From contig CAWIVZ010000008.1 in the NCBI GenBank assembly GCA_963839645.1, positions 1,116,001-1,180,000 on the forward strand: a stretch of DNA of 64,000 nucleotides, written 5' to 3'. This document shows, piece by piece, positions 8,366-17,971 of this stretch. Each line of letters begins with the position of its first letter. Position 1 is the first letter of the stretch. The notes below the pieces were generated by a model that saw only the letters and a program-made list of their open reading frames with translations, did not search any database and was not told where the DNA came from. This stretch comes from PALSA-911 sp963839645 (GTDB lineage: Bacteria > Pseudomonadota > Alphaproteobacteria > Acetobacterales > Acetobacteraceae). The position numbers were made by a program, and so were the translations under genes.

Positions 8366-9521
8366 ATGAACGCCTTCACCTTCGCCCCGCCGCCGCCCTG
8401 CCCCGAAGCCGAGACGCTGCGGGCGGAAATCCGCGAGTTCCTGGCCAGCGAAATGCCGCACTACAGCCCGCGCGAACGGGCCGAGAGCTGGAACGGCCAT
8501 TCGCCGGAATTCTCCCGCAAGATGGGCAAGCAGGGCTGGATCGGCATGTCCTGGTCGAAGGAATACGGCGGGCACGAACGCAGCGCGCTGGAACGCTACG
8601 TGGTGCTGGAGGAGATGCTGGCCGCCGGCGCGCCGGTTTCCGCGCATTGGATCGCCGACCGGCAATCCGGCCCGTTGATCTTCCGCAAGGGCACCGAGGA
8701 GCAGAAGCGCGAGATCCTGCCGAAAATTGCCGCCGGCGAGGCGTTCTTCTGCATCGGCATGAGCGAGCCGGACAGCGGCTCGGACCTGGCGGCCACGCGC
8801 ACCCGGGCCACCGCCGTGCAGGGCGGGTATCTGGTGAACGGCACCAAGGTCTGGACGTCAGTTCGCGCACAAATCGCACTACATGATCCTGTTCTGCCGC
8901 ACCGGCGCGCCGGACGCCGCGGACCGGCACAGCGGCGTCAGCCAGTTCGTCGTCGATCTGCATAAAACGGAAAACATCAAAATCAGCCCGATCTATGCCC
9001 ATACCGGCGAGCATCATTTCAACGAGGTGGTGTTCACCGATACCTTCCTGCCGCAATCGGCGCTGCTCGGACGCGAGGGCGATGGCTGGAACCAGGTGAC
9101 CAGCGAGCTGGCGCTGGAACGCAGCGGGCCGGAACGGTTTCTTTCCTCGTTCACGCTGGTGGTGGAACTGATCCGCGCCCTCGGCAGCAACCCCCCGCCG
9201 GCCGCGCAGGTCGCGATCGGGCGGCTGTCGGCGCACATGATGACGCTGCGCCGGCTGTCGCGGTCGGTGGCGGGGATGCTGCAGGCGGGCGAAAATCCGG
9301 CGACGCAGGCGGCGCTGGTGAAGGACCTTGGCGCCGTGCTGGAACAGGAAACGCCGGAGATCGCGCGCCTGCTGGTGGAGGCCGAGCCGCAGGCGGAATC
9401 GACGCAGAACTACCTGGCGGTGCTGGCGCACGTGATGCTGCACGCGCCGTCCTTCAGCCTGCGCGGCGGCACGCGGGAAATCCTGCGCGGCATCATCGCC
9501 CGCGGGCTCGGCCTGCGATAA
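8366..9521 (+). pseudogene. Acyl-CoA dehydrogenase (single frameshift)
   Basis: This FAD enzyme performs alpha,beta-dehydrogenation of acyl-CoA. The start ATG 8366 is preceded by a strong AGGAGG. The first frame has GWIGMSWSKEYGGH and the FAD/substrate loop FFCIGMSEPDSGSDLAA, then KVWTS. An extra A near 8861 breaks the frame, and the next frame continues with HYMILFCRTG, the domain-3 helices VTSELALERSGPERFLSS, and a C-terminal HAPSFSLRGGTREILRGIIA. Corrected length is about 385. The following enoyl-CoA hydratase suggests a beta-oxidation-type pathway. Confidence 0.9.
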
Positions 9522-9547
9522 GACAACTTTTTCCCTGGGAGACGACC

Positions 9548-10349
9548 ATGACGGACAAGGTGCTGTACGCGCAGGATGGCGCGATCGTTACGATTACGCT
9601 GAACATGCCGGAGTCGCGCAACCCGCTGACCGACACCGATGTGGTGGACGCGATCGTGGACTCGCTCGATCGGATGAACGCCGACGGCTCCGTGCGCGTC
9701 GGCATCCTGACCGGCGCCGGCAGCGCGTTCAGCTCCGGCGGCAACGTCAAGCGCATGCACGAGGAAGCCGAGCGCCGGGCCAAGGCGCCGGTGCTGACGC
9801 CGAAATATTACAAATTCGGCATCCAGCGCATTCCCATGGCGTTCGAGCGGCTGGACGTGCCGATGATCGCCGCGGTGAACGGCGCCGCGATCGGCGCCGG
9901 CCTGGACCTGACGACCATGTGCGACCTGCGCATCGCCGGGGAAAGTGCCAAGTTCGCCGAAAGCTTCGTGAAGGTCGGCATCGTGCCCGGCGACGGCGGC
10001 GCCTGGCTGCTGCCGCGCGTGGTCGGATACTCCAAGGCCTGCGAAATGGCCTTCACCGGCGACATGCTGGACGCCCAGGAAGCGCTGGCCTGCGGCCTGG
10101 TGTCGCGCGTGGTGCCGGACGCGGAACTGATGAACGAAGCCCGCAAACTGGCCGGCGAAAATCGCCGCCAACCCGCCGCACGCGGTGCGCATGGCCAAGC
10201 GCCTGCTGATGGAAGGAAGGCACACGCGCCTGGATACGCTGCTGGAAATGTCCGCCACCATGCAGGCCCTGGCCCACACCACCGCCGACCACCGCGAAGC
10301 CGCCCAGGCGTTTCTCGAAAAGCGGCGTCCGTCGTTCACCGGCGAGTGA
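9548..10349 (+). pseudogene. Enoyl-CoA hydratase/isomerase family protein (single frameshift)
   Basis: The crotonase fold is visible: ILTGAGSAFSSGGNVKRM (first oxyanion NH), MIAAVNGAAIGAGLDLTT (second oxyanion), then VKVGIVPGDGGAWLLPR. An Asp stands where hydratases usually have the second catalytic Glu, so isomerase or other chemistry is possible. An extra G near 10157 breaks the frame. The next frame gives PPHAVRMAKRLLMEGRH and a normal tail ending RRPSFTGE at 10349. Corrected length is about 266. It follows the dehydrogenase by 26 bases, indicating an operon. Confidence 0.88.
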
Positions 10350-10354
10350 GGCAG

Positions 10355-10393
10355 GGAAGCAAGGCCAGGGGCTCGGCTCCTGGCCTTGCTTCC
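10355..10393. terminator. Perfect 15-bp hairpin between convergent genes, related to the dispersed palindromes
   Basis: The arms GGAAGCAAGGCCAGG (10355-10369) and CCTGGCCTTGCTTCC (10379-10393) are exact reverse complements around a 9-base loop. The hairpin lies between the converging hydratase and MFS genes, so it probably serves as a bidirectional terminator. There is no long T-run. The arm matches the outer arm of the large elements at 150 and 46977, so it may be a minimal copy of that family. Confidence 0.65.
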
Positions 10394-10401
10394 TTCCCCC
10401 G

Positions 10402-11712
10402 CTACCGGTGCGTGGCCGGCGTGCCGGCGGGCACCTGTTCCAGCGCATGGTCGTGGCGCATCAGCAGGACGATGACCATGGCGATGAAGCCGACGGCGGA
10501 CAGTGCCAGCAGGCCGCCGTTGAAGCTGCCGGTGGCGTCCTTGATGTAGCCCATCGCGTAGGGACCGGCGAAGCCGGCCAGGTTGCCGATGGAGTTGATC
10601 GCGGCGATGCCGGCCGCGGCCGCGGGGCCGGACAGAAAGGCGGTCGGCAGGGTCCAGAACACCGACAGGCAGCCGAAGATGCCGAAGCCGGCGACGCTGA
10701 GCGCCACCATCTTCAGGGTCGGGTCGGGCAGCAGCGTGGAGACCGCGATGCCCGCGGCGGCGATGAAGATCGGGAAGGCGGTATGAAAGCGCCGTTCCAG
10801 CCTGGTGTCCGAACGCTTGCCCCACCAGACGATGGCGAAGGTGCCGACCACGTAGGGCAGCGCCGAGACCAGGCTGGTCTGCATGTTCGACAGGCCGAAC
10901 GCCTTGACGATCTGCGGCAGGAAGAAGCTCAGGCCGTAATTGGTGGCGACGGCGCCGAAATAGACCACGCCGAGCGCCAGCACCTTGGGGTCCAGGATCG
11001 CCTGCAGGGCGCTGTGCTTGTGCACCGCCTCGCGGTTGCTGCGTTCGGCGGCCAGGCGGTTGATCAGCCATTCGCGCTCATCGGCGGCCAGCCATTTCGC
11101 CTCGGCCGGGCTGTCCGTCAGGTAGAAGAACACCACCGCCGACAGGATCACCGCGGGCGCCGCTTCCATCAGGAACAGCCACTGCCAGCCCTTGAAGCCC
11201 ATCCAGCCGTCCATGCCGAGCAGCAGGCCGGAGACCGGCGCGCCGATGACGGTGGAGAGCGGGATGGCGGCCATGAACATGCCCACGATCCGGGCCCGGT
11301 AGGCGGCCGGGAACCACAGGGTCAGGAAGAAGATGATGCCGGGGAAGAAGCCGGCCTCGGCGATGCCGAGCAGCGCACGGACAATATAAAATCCCATCTC
11401 GCCGCCGATGAAGGCCATCGCGGCGGACAGGATGCCCCAGGTGAACATGATGCGCGCGATCCATTTGCGCGCGCCGAAACGCTCCAGAAACAGGTTCGAC
11501 GGCACCTCGAAAATGAAATAGGCGAGGAAGAAGATGCCGGCGCCGAAGCCGAAGCTGGAGGCGGAAATGCCGAGATCCTGGTTCATCGTCAGCGCGGCGA
11601 AGCTGACATTCACCCGGTCCAGGTAGGCGACGAAATAGCAGACGATCAGGAAGGGGATCAGGCGCCCCGAGACCTTCGCGATGGTGCGTTGTTCCAGTGT
11701 ACTCACAGTCAA
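10402..11712 (-). CDS. MFS transporter, anion:cation symporter (phthalate/tartrate permease-like) type
   Basis: The protein has 436 residues and twelve predicted helices. The N-terminal RLIPFLIVCYFVAYLDRVNV is the signature of the ACS family, which imports organic anions such as phthalate, glucarate or tartrate. Further landmarks are FEVPSNLFLERFGARKWIAR and GIAEAGFFPGIIFFLTLWFP. The start is TTG 11712 or GTG 11706, both just after AGGACAGG. The substrate is unknown; the neighbouring SDR, CoA enzymes and hydrolase suggest a carboxylate carbon source. Confidence 0.88.
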   Translation of the reverse strand: MTVSTLEQRTIAKVSGRLIPFLIVCYFVAYLDRVNVSFAALTMNQDLGISASSFGFGAGIFFLAYFIFEVPSNLFLERFGARKWIARIMFTWGILSAAMAFIGGEMGFYIVRALLGIAEAGFFPGIIFFLTLWFPAAYRARIVGMFMAAIPLSTVIGAPVSGLLLGMDGWMGFKGWQWLFLMEAAPAVILSAVVFFYLTDSPAEAKWLAADEREWLINRLAAERSNREAVHKHSALQAILDPKVLALGVVYFGAVATNYGLSFFLPQIVKAFGLSNMQTSLVSALPYVVGTFAIVWWGKRSDTRLERRFHTAFPIFIAAAGIAVSTLLPDPTLKMVALSVAGFGIFGCLSVFWTLPTAFLSGPAAAAGIAAINSIGNLAGFAGPYAMGYIKDATGSFNGGLLALSAVGFIAMVIVLLMRHDHALEQVPAGTPATHR

Positions 11713-11858
11713 TCCTGTCCTCTTGAAACCAAATGCCCACGCTCGGCCGGGCCGGCGCTTCGGCGGACCGGGGAAGTCCCAGGTTCTGCGGCGAAAGGCA
11801 AGGCTGCAGCCTCAATGTTTGCGCGGGTTAGATGCGCGCCTCAGGCAGAGGAGCCGAT

Positions 11859-12599
11859 TTACACGTGCTGGCCACCGTTGATGTGGATCTCCGCGCCGTT
11901 GATGTAGGAGGAAGCGGGGGTGCACAGGAACAGGATGGTCTGCGCGACCTCCTCCGGTGTCCCGAGCCTGCGCATGGGAATTTCCCGCTGCACCAGATCG
12001 GCGGTTCCCGGCGACAGCATCGCGGTGTCGATCTCTCCGGGCGAGATGGCGTTCACCCGGACCCCATGCGGCCCGAACTCATGCGCCATCTCCCGCGTCA
12101 GCGCGACCAGGGCGGCCTTCGAGGCGGCATAGGCCACGCCGGCGAACGGATGCACCCGCGAGCCGGCGATGGAGGTGACATTGACGATCGATCCGCCGGC
12201 CGCCTGCAATTCGGTGAACAGGCCGCGCGCCAGCAAGGCGGTGGAGAACAGATTGACCTGAAACACGTGCCGCCAAAGCGCCGCATCCGTCTTCAGCACC
12301 CCGAGCCGCCCGCCGCCCTCCTCCTTCGGCGAGATGCCGGCATTGTTCACCAGCGCGTGCAGCAAACCGTTCCCCAGCCTGTCCTGGATGTCCAGGATCG
12401 CGTCGGGCAGCAGATCCGGGTTCGCGAGGTCGAGCTGGATGTGGTTCTTGGCGCCGCCCGGCCACGGACATTCCGAGGAGAACGGCTGGCGCGACACGGT
12501 CAAAACCCGCCAGCCGGCCCGCGCGAACACCTTCACGGTCGCATGGCCGATGCCCCGGCTGGCTCCGGTCAGCAGCAGGGTTCTTACGGGTTCGGCCAT
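11859..12599 (-). CDS. SDR family oxidoreductase
   Basis: A classical short-chain dehydrogenase of 246 residues: the cofactor loop TGASRGIGHATVKVF near residue 12, the NNAG motif in ALVNNAGISPKEE, the catalytic Ser in VTSIAGSR, and YAASKAALVALTRE with Tyr and Lys. The C-terminal NGAEIHINGGQHV is typical. The Rossmann second strand carries R in TVSRQ, which suggests NADP(H). It lies upstream of the MFS gene on the same strand, 146 bases apart. Confidence 0.9.
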   Translation of the reverse strand: MAEPVRTLLLTGASRGIGHATVKVFARAGWRVLTVSRQPFSSECPWPGGAKNHIQLDLANPDLLPDAILDIQDRLGNGLLHALVNNAGISPKEEGGGRLGVLKTDAALWRHVFQVNLFSTALLARGLFTELQAAGGSIVNVTSIAGSRVHPFAGVAYAASKAALVALTREMAHEFGPHGVRVNAISPGEIDTAMLSPGTADLVQREIPMRRLGTPEEVAQTILFLCTPASSYINGAEIHINGGQHV

Positions 12600-12701
12600 G
12601 CGGGTTCTCCGGTGGTGCCAGGTTCGTCTCGGCCCGCCGCCGGGTTGCCGGCGGCGGCGTGTTCGGGGCAGCATACCAGTTCGCGGCGGAGGCGTATCCA
12701 C

Positions 12702-13235
12702 ATGGCATCGATCATCCTTACCCTGGTCGGTCCCGACCGTCCCGGCCTGGTCAGCCGCCTGTCCGAGCAGGTGGCCGCCCGCGGCGGCAGCTGGCTGGAA
12801 AGCCGGATGGCGCATCTGGCCGGCCAGTTCGCCGGCATGGTGCTGGTCAGCATCGGCGACGACCAGATCGAGGCGCTCGCCGGCGCGTTCGAGGCGCTGC
12901 GCGCCGATGGGCTGCAGGTGCTGATCCATCGTGGTGCCGCCGACACCCCGCGCACGCCGCCGCCCGATCCGCTGCTGGTGCTCGAACTGGTCTGCCAGGA
13001 CCGGCCGGGCATCGTGCGCGACGTCACCCGCGTGCTGGCCGGGTCCGGCGTGAACATCGAGGAACTGACCACCAACATCCTCAGCGGCTCGTTTTCCGGC
13101 GAGACGCTGTTTCACGCCGAGGCGCGGCTGCGGGTGCCCGCCGCCATCGGCACCGACGGCCTGCGCCGCGACCTGGAGCGCCTGGGCAACGACCTGATGG
13201 TGGATTTCAAGCTGACCGAGCCGCCGGCCGGCTGA
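12702..13235 (+). CDS. ACT-domain protein, glycine cleavage repressor (GcvR)-like
   Basis: The protein has 177 residues with two ACT domains. The first starts IILTLVGPDRPGLVSRLSEQ at residue 4; the second has LVCQDRPGIVRDVTRVLAGS near residue 92, followed by GVNIEELTTN. Paired VGPDRPGLV and QDRPGIV motifs are the mark of GcvR-type regulators, which bind amino acids and control glycine cleavage through GcvA in enterobacteria. No gcv genes are nearby, so the regulated process is uncertain. It is convergent with the O-methyltransferase. Confidence 0.82.
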   Translation: MASIILTLVGPDRPGLVSRLSEQVAARGGSWLESRMAHLAGQFAGMVLVSIGDDQIEALAGAFEALRADGLQVLIHRGAADTPRTPPPDPLLVLELVCQDRPGIVRDVTRVLAGSGVNIEELTTNILSGSFSGETLFHAEARLRVPAAIGTDGLRRDLERLGNDLMVDFKLTEPPAG

Positions 13236-13245
13236 ACGGCCAAGG

Positions 13246-14256
13246 TTACTTCCGGCCGATGACCATCGAATTGGGCCCGTTCAGCGGCTGCACCGTGGCG
13301 TCCCGGAAGCCCGCCTCACGCATCCAGCCGATGCAGTCGGCGCCGGTGAAATCGAACCCGCCCAGGGTTTCGATCAGCATGTTCAGGCTCATCAGCAGGC
13401 CGAACGCGTTCTCCCGGCGATCGTCGTCGATCAGCGCTTCATAGACGATCAGGGCTCCGCCCGGCGGCAGCGCATCATGGGCCTTGGCCAGCAGCATCCG
13501 CTTCGTCGGCAGATCCCAATCGTGCAGGATATGGCCCATGATAATGACATCGGCCGCCGGCAGGGCGTCCTTGAAGAAGTCCCCGGGCTGAAACCGCAGC
13601 CGGCCGGCCAGCCCGCGTTCGGCGGCATGGGCCTCGAAAATGGGCTGGACCTGCGGCAGGTCGAAGCCGATGCCGCTCAGGTGGCGGTGCGCCTCGGCGA
13701 TCACCGCCGAGCAGCCCCCCTGGGCACAGCCGACATCGACGAAGGATCGATACTCCTGCCACGGGAAAGCCGCCGCCATGACGCGCGCGGTGCCGATGCT
13801 GATCCCGCTCATGGCCTTGAGAAAGCCTTCGAGCCGTTTCGGATCGGCATACAACGCCTCGAACAAATCCTCGCCCTGCGTCAATTCATTCTGCGGCTGC
13901 CCGGTCCGCAGCGCGTCCGTGAGTTTGCCCCAATGGCCGTAGAGCCGGGCATTGCACATTTCCAGTATGCCGCCGACATAGGCCGGCTTGCCCCGATCCA
14001 GAAAGGCGTCGGCTTCCGCCGAATTCGCATATCGGCCGTCTTGCCGGTCGAGGACGCGCAGCGCCACCAGCGTATCGAGGAAATCGCGGGCGCTGCGTGG
14101 ATGCAGCCCCAGGCTCGCGGCCAGGCTCGGAAGATCCCGGGGACCGGCGGCCAACTCGGTGAACACGCCGAGTTCGACGGCGCTCAGCAGCGCCTTCGAT
14201 CCCCAGAACGCCATGCCGAGTTGCAGGATGCCCTCTGGTGATACCGGTTCCGCCAT
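13246..14256 (-). CDS. Class I SAM-dependent O-methyltransferase (acetylserotonin OMT-like)
   Basis: The 336-residue protein has an N-terminal winged-helix dimerisation domain (VELGVFTELAAGPRDLPSLA, then DTLVALRVLDRQDGRY). The catalytic domain has the SAM motif FVDVGCAQGGCSAVIAEA, GFDLPQVQP, GDFFKDALPAADVIIMGHI and the active-site His region HILHDWDLPTKRMLL. This matches the small-molecule O-methyltransferase 2 family, which methylates phenolic or related hydroxyls. The acceptor is unknown. ATG 14256 was chosen for the family-typical N-terminus. Confidence 0.87.
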   Translation of the reverse strand: MAEPVSPEGILQLGMAFWGSKALLSAVELGVFTELAAGPRDLPSLAASLGLHPRSARDFLDTLVALRVLDRQDGRYANSAEADAFLDRGKPAYVGGILEMCNARLYGHWGKLTDALRTGQPQNELTQGEDLFEALYADPKRLEGFLKAMSGISIGTARVMAAAFPWQEYRSFVDVGCAQGGCSAVIAEAHRHLSGIGFDLPQVQPIFEAHAAERGLAGRLRFQPGDFFKDALPAADVIIMGHILHDWDLPTKRMLLAKAHDALPPGGALIVYEALIDDDRRENAFGLLMSLNMLIETLGGFDFTGADCIGWMREAGFRDATVQPLNGPNSMVIGRK

Positions 14257-14403
14257 GTCTCGCTCCTTGTTCCCCGAGCCCCTCGCGTGTCGTCGCGCGT
14301 CAGGCCGCCGGGCCAGTTTCATCGGTCGCGCGGGAAGGTGCAATGCCAGGCGGCATGGCTCCTCGCGGGCCCCCGTTGGAGCAGGTGCCGTGAAGCGGGA
14401 TCC

Positions 14404-14727
14404 TTAGGCGTTGGCGGCCGAAGCGAGCCAGGCGGTCAGCGTCCACGCCGTCAACAGCGCCAGGTAGACGCGGCGGGACAGGGCGAACTCGGTCGCATCG
14501 GAAGTGGACGAACCCAGCAGCACGGCGGCGACGGGCAGTTGCACCGTGAAGAACGCCAGAACCGCGAGGACGAAGCCGGCCAGCACCGCGGCGGGCTGGA
14601 AGGCCAGGCAGGGCGTGACGGCGGCCAGCAGGAAGGGGATGCCGGCGACATAGCCGGATAGCACCCCGGGCTCGCCAGCAACGAGCGGGGTCTCGACGCT
14701 TCGTATGGCCGTCCGTTTGAACTGCAT
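14404..14727 (-). CDS. Small membrane protein of unknown function
   Basis: The 107-residue product has three hydrophobic segments: VLSGYVAGIPFLLAAVTPCL, AAVLAGFVLAVLAFFTVQL, and YLALLTAWTLTAWLASA at the C-terminus. It belongs in the inner membrane. I do not recognise a family. It lies alone between the O-methyltransferase gene and the long AT-richer leader of the sulfite reductase gene. Confidence 0.55.
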   Translation of the reverse strand: MQFKRTAIRSVETPLVAGEPGVLSGYVAGIPFLLAAVTPCLAFQPAAVLAGFVLAVLAFFTVQLPVAAVLLGSSTSDATEFALSRRVYLALLTAWTLTAWLASAANA

Positions 14728-15064
14728 GTGGATTCCTTCGAACGCGTTGCTATCCGTCGATCTGATCGTGGATATAGGGAATCTTCCGACCTATTCCACG
14801 CACGATCTCCCATATTATAGGGGACGTCAAGGTATAATACGACTTAACGATGTCCTTTATGATCGCCTATTTCCCCGCACGGCCTGATTTTTCCGACGGA
14901 AAATCAGCCTCCGGAATTCTTAATAACACACTGATTCGAATGAGATTATCTGCTGGATCCGCGTCGGTAATTTCGTGATATTCGATAAACACATTTGACA
15001 AACGGGATATATAAGGTCTTGCTGTATGAACAGGATAATTAGCGGTCGAAATCGGGGAATTGGC
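14728..15064. promoter_or_regulatory. AT-rich divergent leader upstream of sulfite reductase
   Basis: About 340 bases without a convincing gene, clearly more AT-rich than the surroundings. It holds a TATAAT at 14833-14838, a hairpin with arms around CTGATTTTTCC and GGAAAATCAG at 14884-14907, and a TTGACA at 14995-15000. The region should contain the promoter of the sulfite reductase gene and of the small membrane protein. The hairpin is a candidate operator or leader structure. No spacing gives a clean -35/-10 pair, so exact promoters are not assigned. Confidence 0.45.
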
Positions 15065-16767
15065 ATGGAACTTCAAACCAAGCGGTCCGGCGTGGAATTG
15101 CTCAAGGAATCCAGCCGCGGACTGCGCGGGGCGCTGGCGGAGGAACTCGCCGCCGGCGGCACGCAGGTCAGCGAGGATGCCTACAACCTGCTGAAGTTCC
15201 ATGGCACCTACGAGCAATACGACCGCGACACCGCCACCGGGCTGAAGCAGCAGGGCCAGGAAAAGGCCTATTCCTTCATGGTGCGCGTGCGCATGCCCGG
15301 CGGCCGGCTGACCGCGGCGCAGTACCTCGCGCTGGACACGCTCTCGGACACCCATGGCAACGCCACGCTGCGCATCACCACGCGGCAGGGCATCCAGTTT
15401 CACGGCGTGTTGAAGGGCGACCTGAAGCCGGCCATCGCCGCCATCAACGGCACGCTGCTGACCACCCAGGCCGCCTGCGGCGACGTGGTCCGCAACGTCA
15501 TCACCACGCCGCGCCGGTGCGCGATGGCGTGCACGCCAGGCTGGAAGCGGATGCGCGGATGCTATCGGAAAACCTGCTGCCGAAAAGCCGCGCCTATCAC
15601 CAGATCTTTCTCGACGAGCCGGACAGCGAAACCTCCGGCAAGGAGGACGAGCCGCTGTATGGCCCCGGCTTCCTGCCGCGCAAATTCAAGATCGCCATCG
15701 CCACGCCGCAGGACAACACGCCGGACGTGCTGGCCAACGATCTCGGCGTGATCGCCATCTTCGAAGGGCAGGCCCTGATCGGCTACAACCTCGCCGTCGG
15801 CGGCGGTCTCGGCATGACGCATAACCGCCGCGACACCTATCCCCGCCTCGCCAGCGTGATCGGCTCGGTCGGGCCGGATGAATTGCTGGCCGCGACCGAG
15901 GCGGTGATCCGCTTCCAGCGCGATCACGGCGATCGCGGCGACCGCAAGCGCGCGCGGCTGAAATACGTGCTGGACGACAGGGGAATGGAGTACGTCCGCG
16001 CCGGTATCGGCAAGGCGTTTGGCCGACCGCTGACGAACCCGCTGCCCATGCCGTCCTTCCAGGTGCCGGACCTGCTGGGCTGGCACGAACAGGGCGACGG
16101 CAATTCGTGGCTCGGCGTGCCGGTGCCGTCGGGGCGGATCGAGGACAGCGCGGAGGTCATGCTGCGGACGGCGCTGCGCCGGCTCGTCGCCGCCTATGAC
16201 ATCGATCCGATCATGACGCCGCAGCAGGATGTGCTGCTGCCCGGCATCCGGCCGCAAGACCGGGCGGCGGTGGAAGCCTTGCTGCGCGGCCACGGCGTCA
16301 GGCTGGCCGGGGAGTATTCCCCGCTCGGCCTCTGGGCCCTGGCCTGCCCGGCGCTGCCGACCTGCGGCCTGGCGCTGACCGAGGCCGAGCGCGTGCGCCA
16401 GCCCATCGTGGAGGGGATCGACGCCGCCCTGCGCCGCCATGGGCTGGAAAACGAGCGGATCAGCCTGCGCATCACCGGCTGCCCGAATGGTTGCGCGCGC
16501 AGCTATGCCGGCGATATCGGCCTGGTCGGCCGCGTGCCGGGGTCGTACGCGATCTTCGTCGGCGGCGATTTCGAAGGCACCAGGCTGTCGTTCAAGCTGC
16601 TGGAGCGGGTGAAGCTGGCCGATCTCGGCACCCGGCTGGAACCGCTGTTCGCCGCCTTCTCGACCGATCGCCGGCCTGATGAGGGCTTTGGCGACTTTTG
16701 CAACCGCCTCGGCCTCGATGCGCTGCTGGGCCTGATTGCCGCCGCCGAGCCCGTGGCGGCGGAGTAG
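15065..16767 (+). pseudogene. cysI: Assimilatory sulfite reductase, hemoprotein beta subunit (single frameshift)
   Basis: This siroheme/[4Fe-4S] enzyme reduces sulfite to sulfide. The start ATG 15065 follows GGGGA. The N-terminal half has YNLLKFHGTYEQYDRD, SFMVRVRMPGGRL and TLRITTRQGIQFHG. Near 15508 one base is missing, and the frame changes within VVRNVITTP to continue as PVRDGVHARLEADARML. The cluster cysteines are present: CPALPTCGLALTEAER (CxxxxxC) and ITGCPNGCARSY (CxxxC). The corrected length, about 567, matches CysI. An adjacent SsuD-like monooxygenase that would release sulfite from sulfonates supports a sulfur role. Confidence 0.88.
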
Positions 16768-16772
16768 ACCGG

Positions 16773-17867
16773 CTATTCCGCGGCGGTCGGCATCGGCGCG
16801 TTGGCGGCCGCCGCGCGGATCATCGGCAGCAGCGCGCGGCCGTAATCGGTCGCGTCCTCCAGCGGATCGAAGCCGCGGATCAGGAAGGTCGTGACGCCGA
16901 GCGCGTGATATTCCAGCAGCGATTCCGCCACCTGCTCCGGCGTGCCGACCAGCGACGTGGTGTTGGAGCCGGCGCCGACCGCGGCGGCCACCTCGGTCCA
17001 GAGCCGCTTGTCGCGCACCTTGCCGCCGGCGGCCGCTTCCAGCAGGCGCTTGGAGCCGATGCTCTCCGGGCGGGAATTGGGCCGGCCGAAATCCTTGCCG
17101 CGCAGTTCGCGGATGCGCTCGATGATCCGGTTGGCCCGCGCCCAGGCGGCTTCCTCGGTGCCGGCCAGCACCGGGCGCATCGACAGGCTGAACTTCATGC
17201 TGGCGGGGTCACGGCCGATCCGCGCGCAGGCGGCGCGGACCTGGGCGATGGTTTCACGCGCCATGTCCAGCGTTTCGCCCCAGAAGGCATAGATGTCCGC
17301 GTGCCTGGCGGCGAACGCGATCGCCAGGTCGGACGAGCCGCCGAAATAAACCGGGATATGCGGCTTCTGCAGCGGCTTCACCCGGGCGAAGGCATTGTCC
17401 ACCTGGTAATAGGCGCCCTTGTAACTAAACGGCGCCTCCGCCGTCCAGGTCCGGCGCAGCAATTCCACATACTCGTCGGTGCGCCGGTAGCGTTCCTCAT
17501 GATTGAGGTAATCGCCGTCCTTGCGCTGCTCGTTGCTGTCGCCGCCGGTGATGATGTGGATGCCGCCGCGCCCGCCGGAGAACACGTCGAAGGTCGCGAA
17601 CAGCCGCGCGGCGTAGGTGGGCGCGATGAAGCCCGGGCGGTGGGCGATCATGAAGTTCAGCGTCCTGGTGTGCTGGGCGGCGTGGGTGGCGACCAGCACG
17701 GCGTCGGCATCCGACGAATTATGCGCGATCAGCACCCGGTCGAAACCGGCCGCCTCGTGCGCCTGGGCGAAGCGGGCGATGTAGTCTGGGTCGATGACCG
17801 GTCCCTGGGCCGGATGGATCTCGGATTTTTCTTCCGAGGCGATCATACCGATGAATTCAACGGCCAT
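16773..17867 (-). CDS. LLM-class flavin-dependent monooxygenase, alkanesulfonate (SsuD)-like
   Basis: The 364-residue TIM-barrel flavoprotein has the SsuD/SfnG features FIGMIASEEKSE, FDRVLIAHNSSDADA, LNFMIAHRPGFIAPTYAARL, GRGGIHIITGGDSNEQRKDG (flavin-phosphate region) and HIPVYFGGSSDLAIAF. Such enzymes oxidise alkanesulfonates to an aldehyde plus sulfite using FMNH2 from a partner reductase. It converges on the sulfite reductase gene with only 5 bases between, so the pair probably forms a sulfonate-to-sulfide route. The exact sulfonate is unknown, and no reductase or ssuABC genes are in view. Confidence 0.88.
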   Translation of the reverse strand: MAVEFIGMIASEEKSEIHPAQGPVIDPDYIARFAQAHEAAGFDRVLIAHNSSDADAVLVATHAAQHTRTLNFMIAHRPGFIAPTYAARLFATFDVFSGGRGGIHIITGGDSNEQRKDGDYLNHEERYRRTDEYVELLRRTWTAEAPFSYKGAYYQVDNAFARVKPLQKPHIPVYFGGSSDLAIAFAARHADIYAFWGETLDMARETIAQVRAACARIGRDPASMKFSLSMRPVLAGTEEAAWARANRIIERIRELRGKDFGRPNSRPESIGSKRLLEAAAGGKVRDKRLWTEVAAAVGAGSNTTSLVGTPEQVAESLLEYHALGVTTFLIRGFDPLEDATDYGRALLPMIRAAAANAPMPTAAE

Positions 17868-17971
17868 GGGGGGCTCCTGCCAAACGGTTCGGCAAGCCTA
17901 TGGCGATCCGCCAACTTGGTCCAGGCCGGCGCCGGCCGATGCCGCCAGGATGGCTACACGCCATCTTCCCG

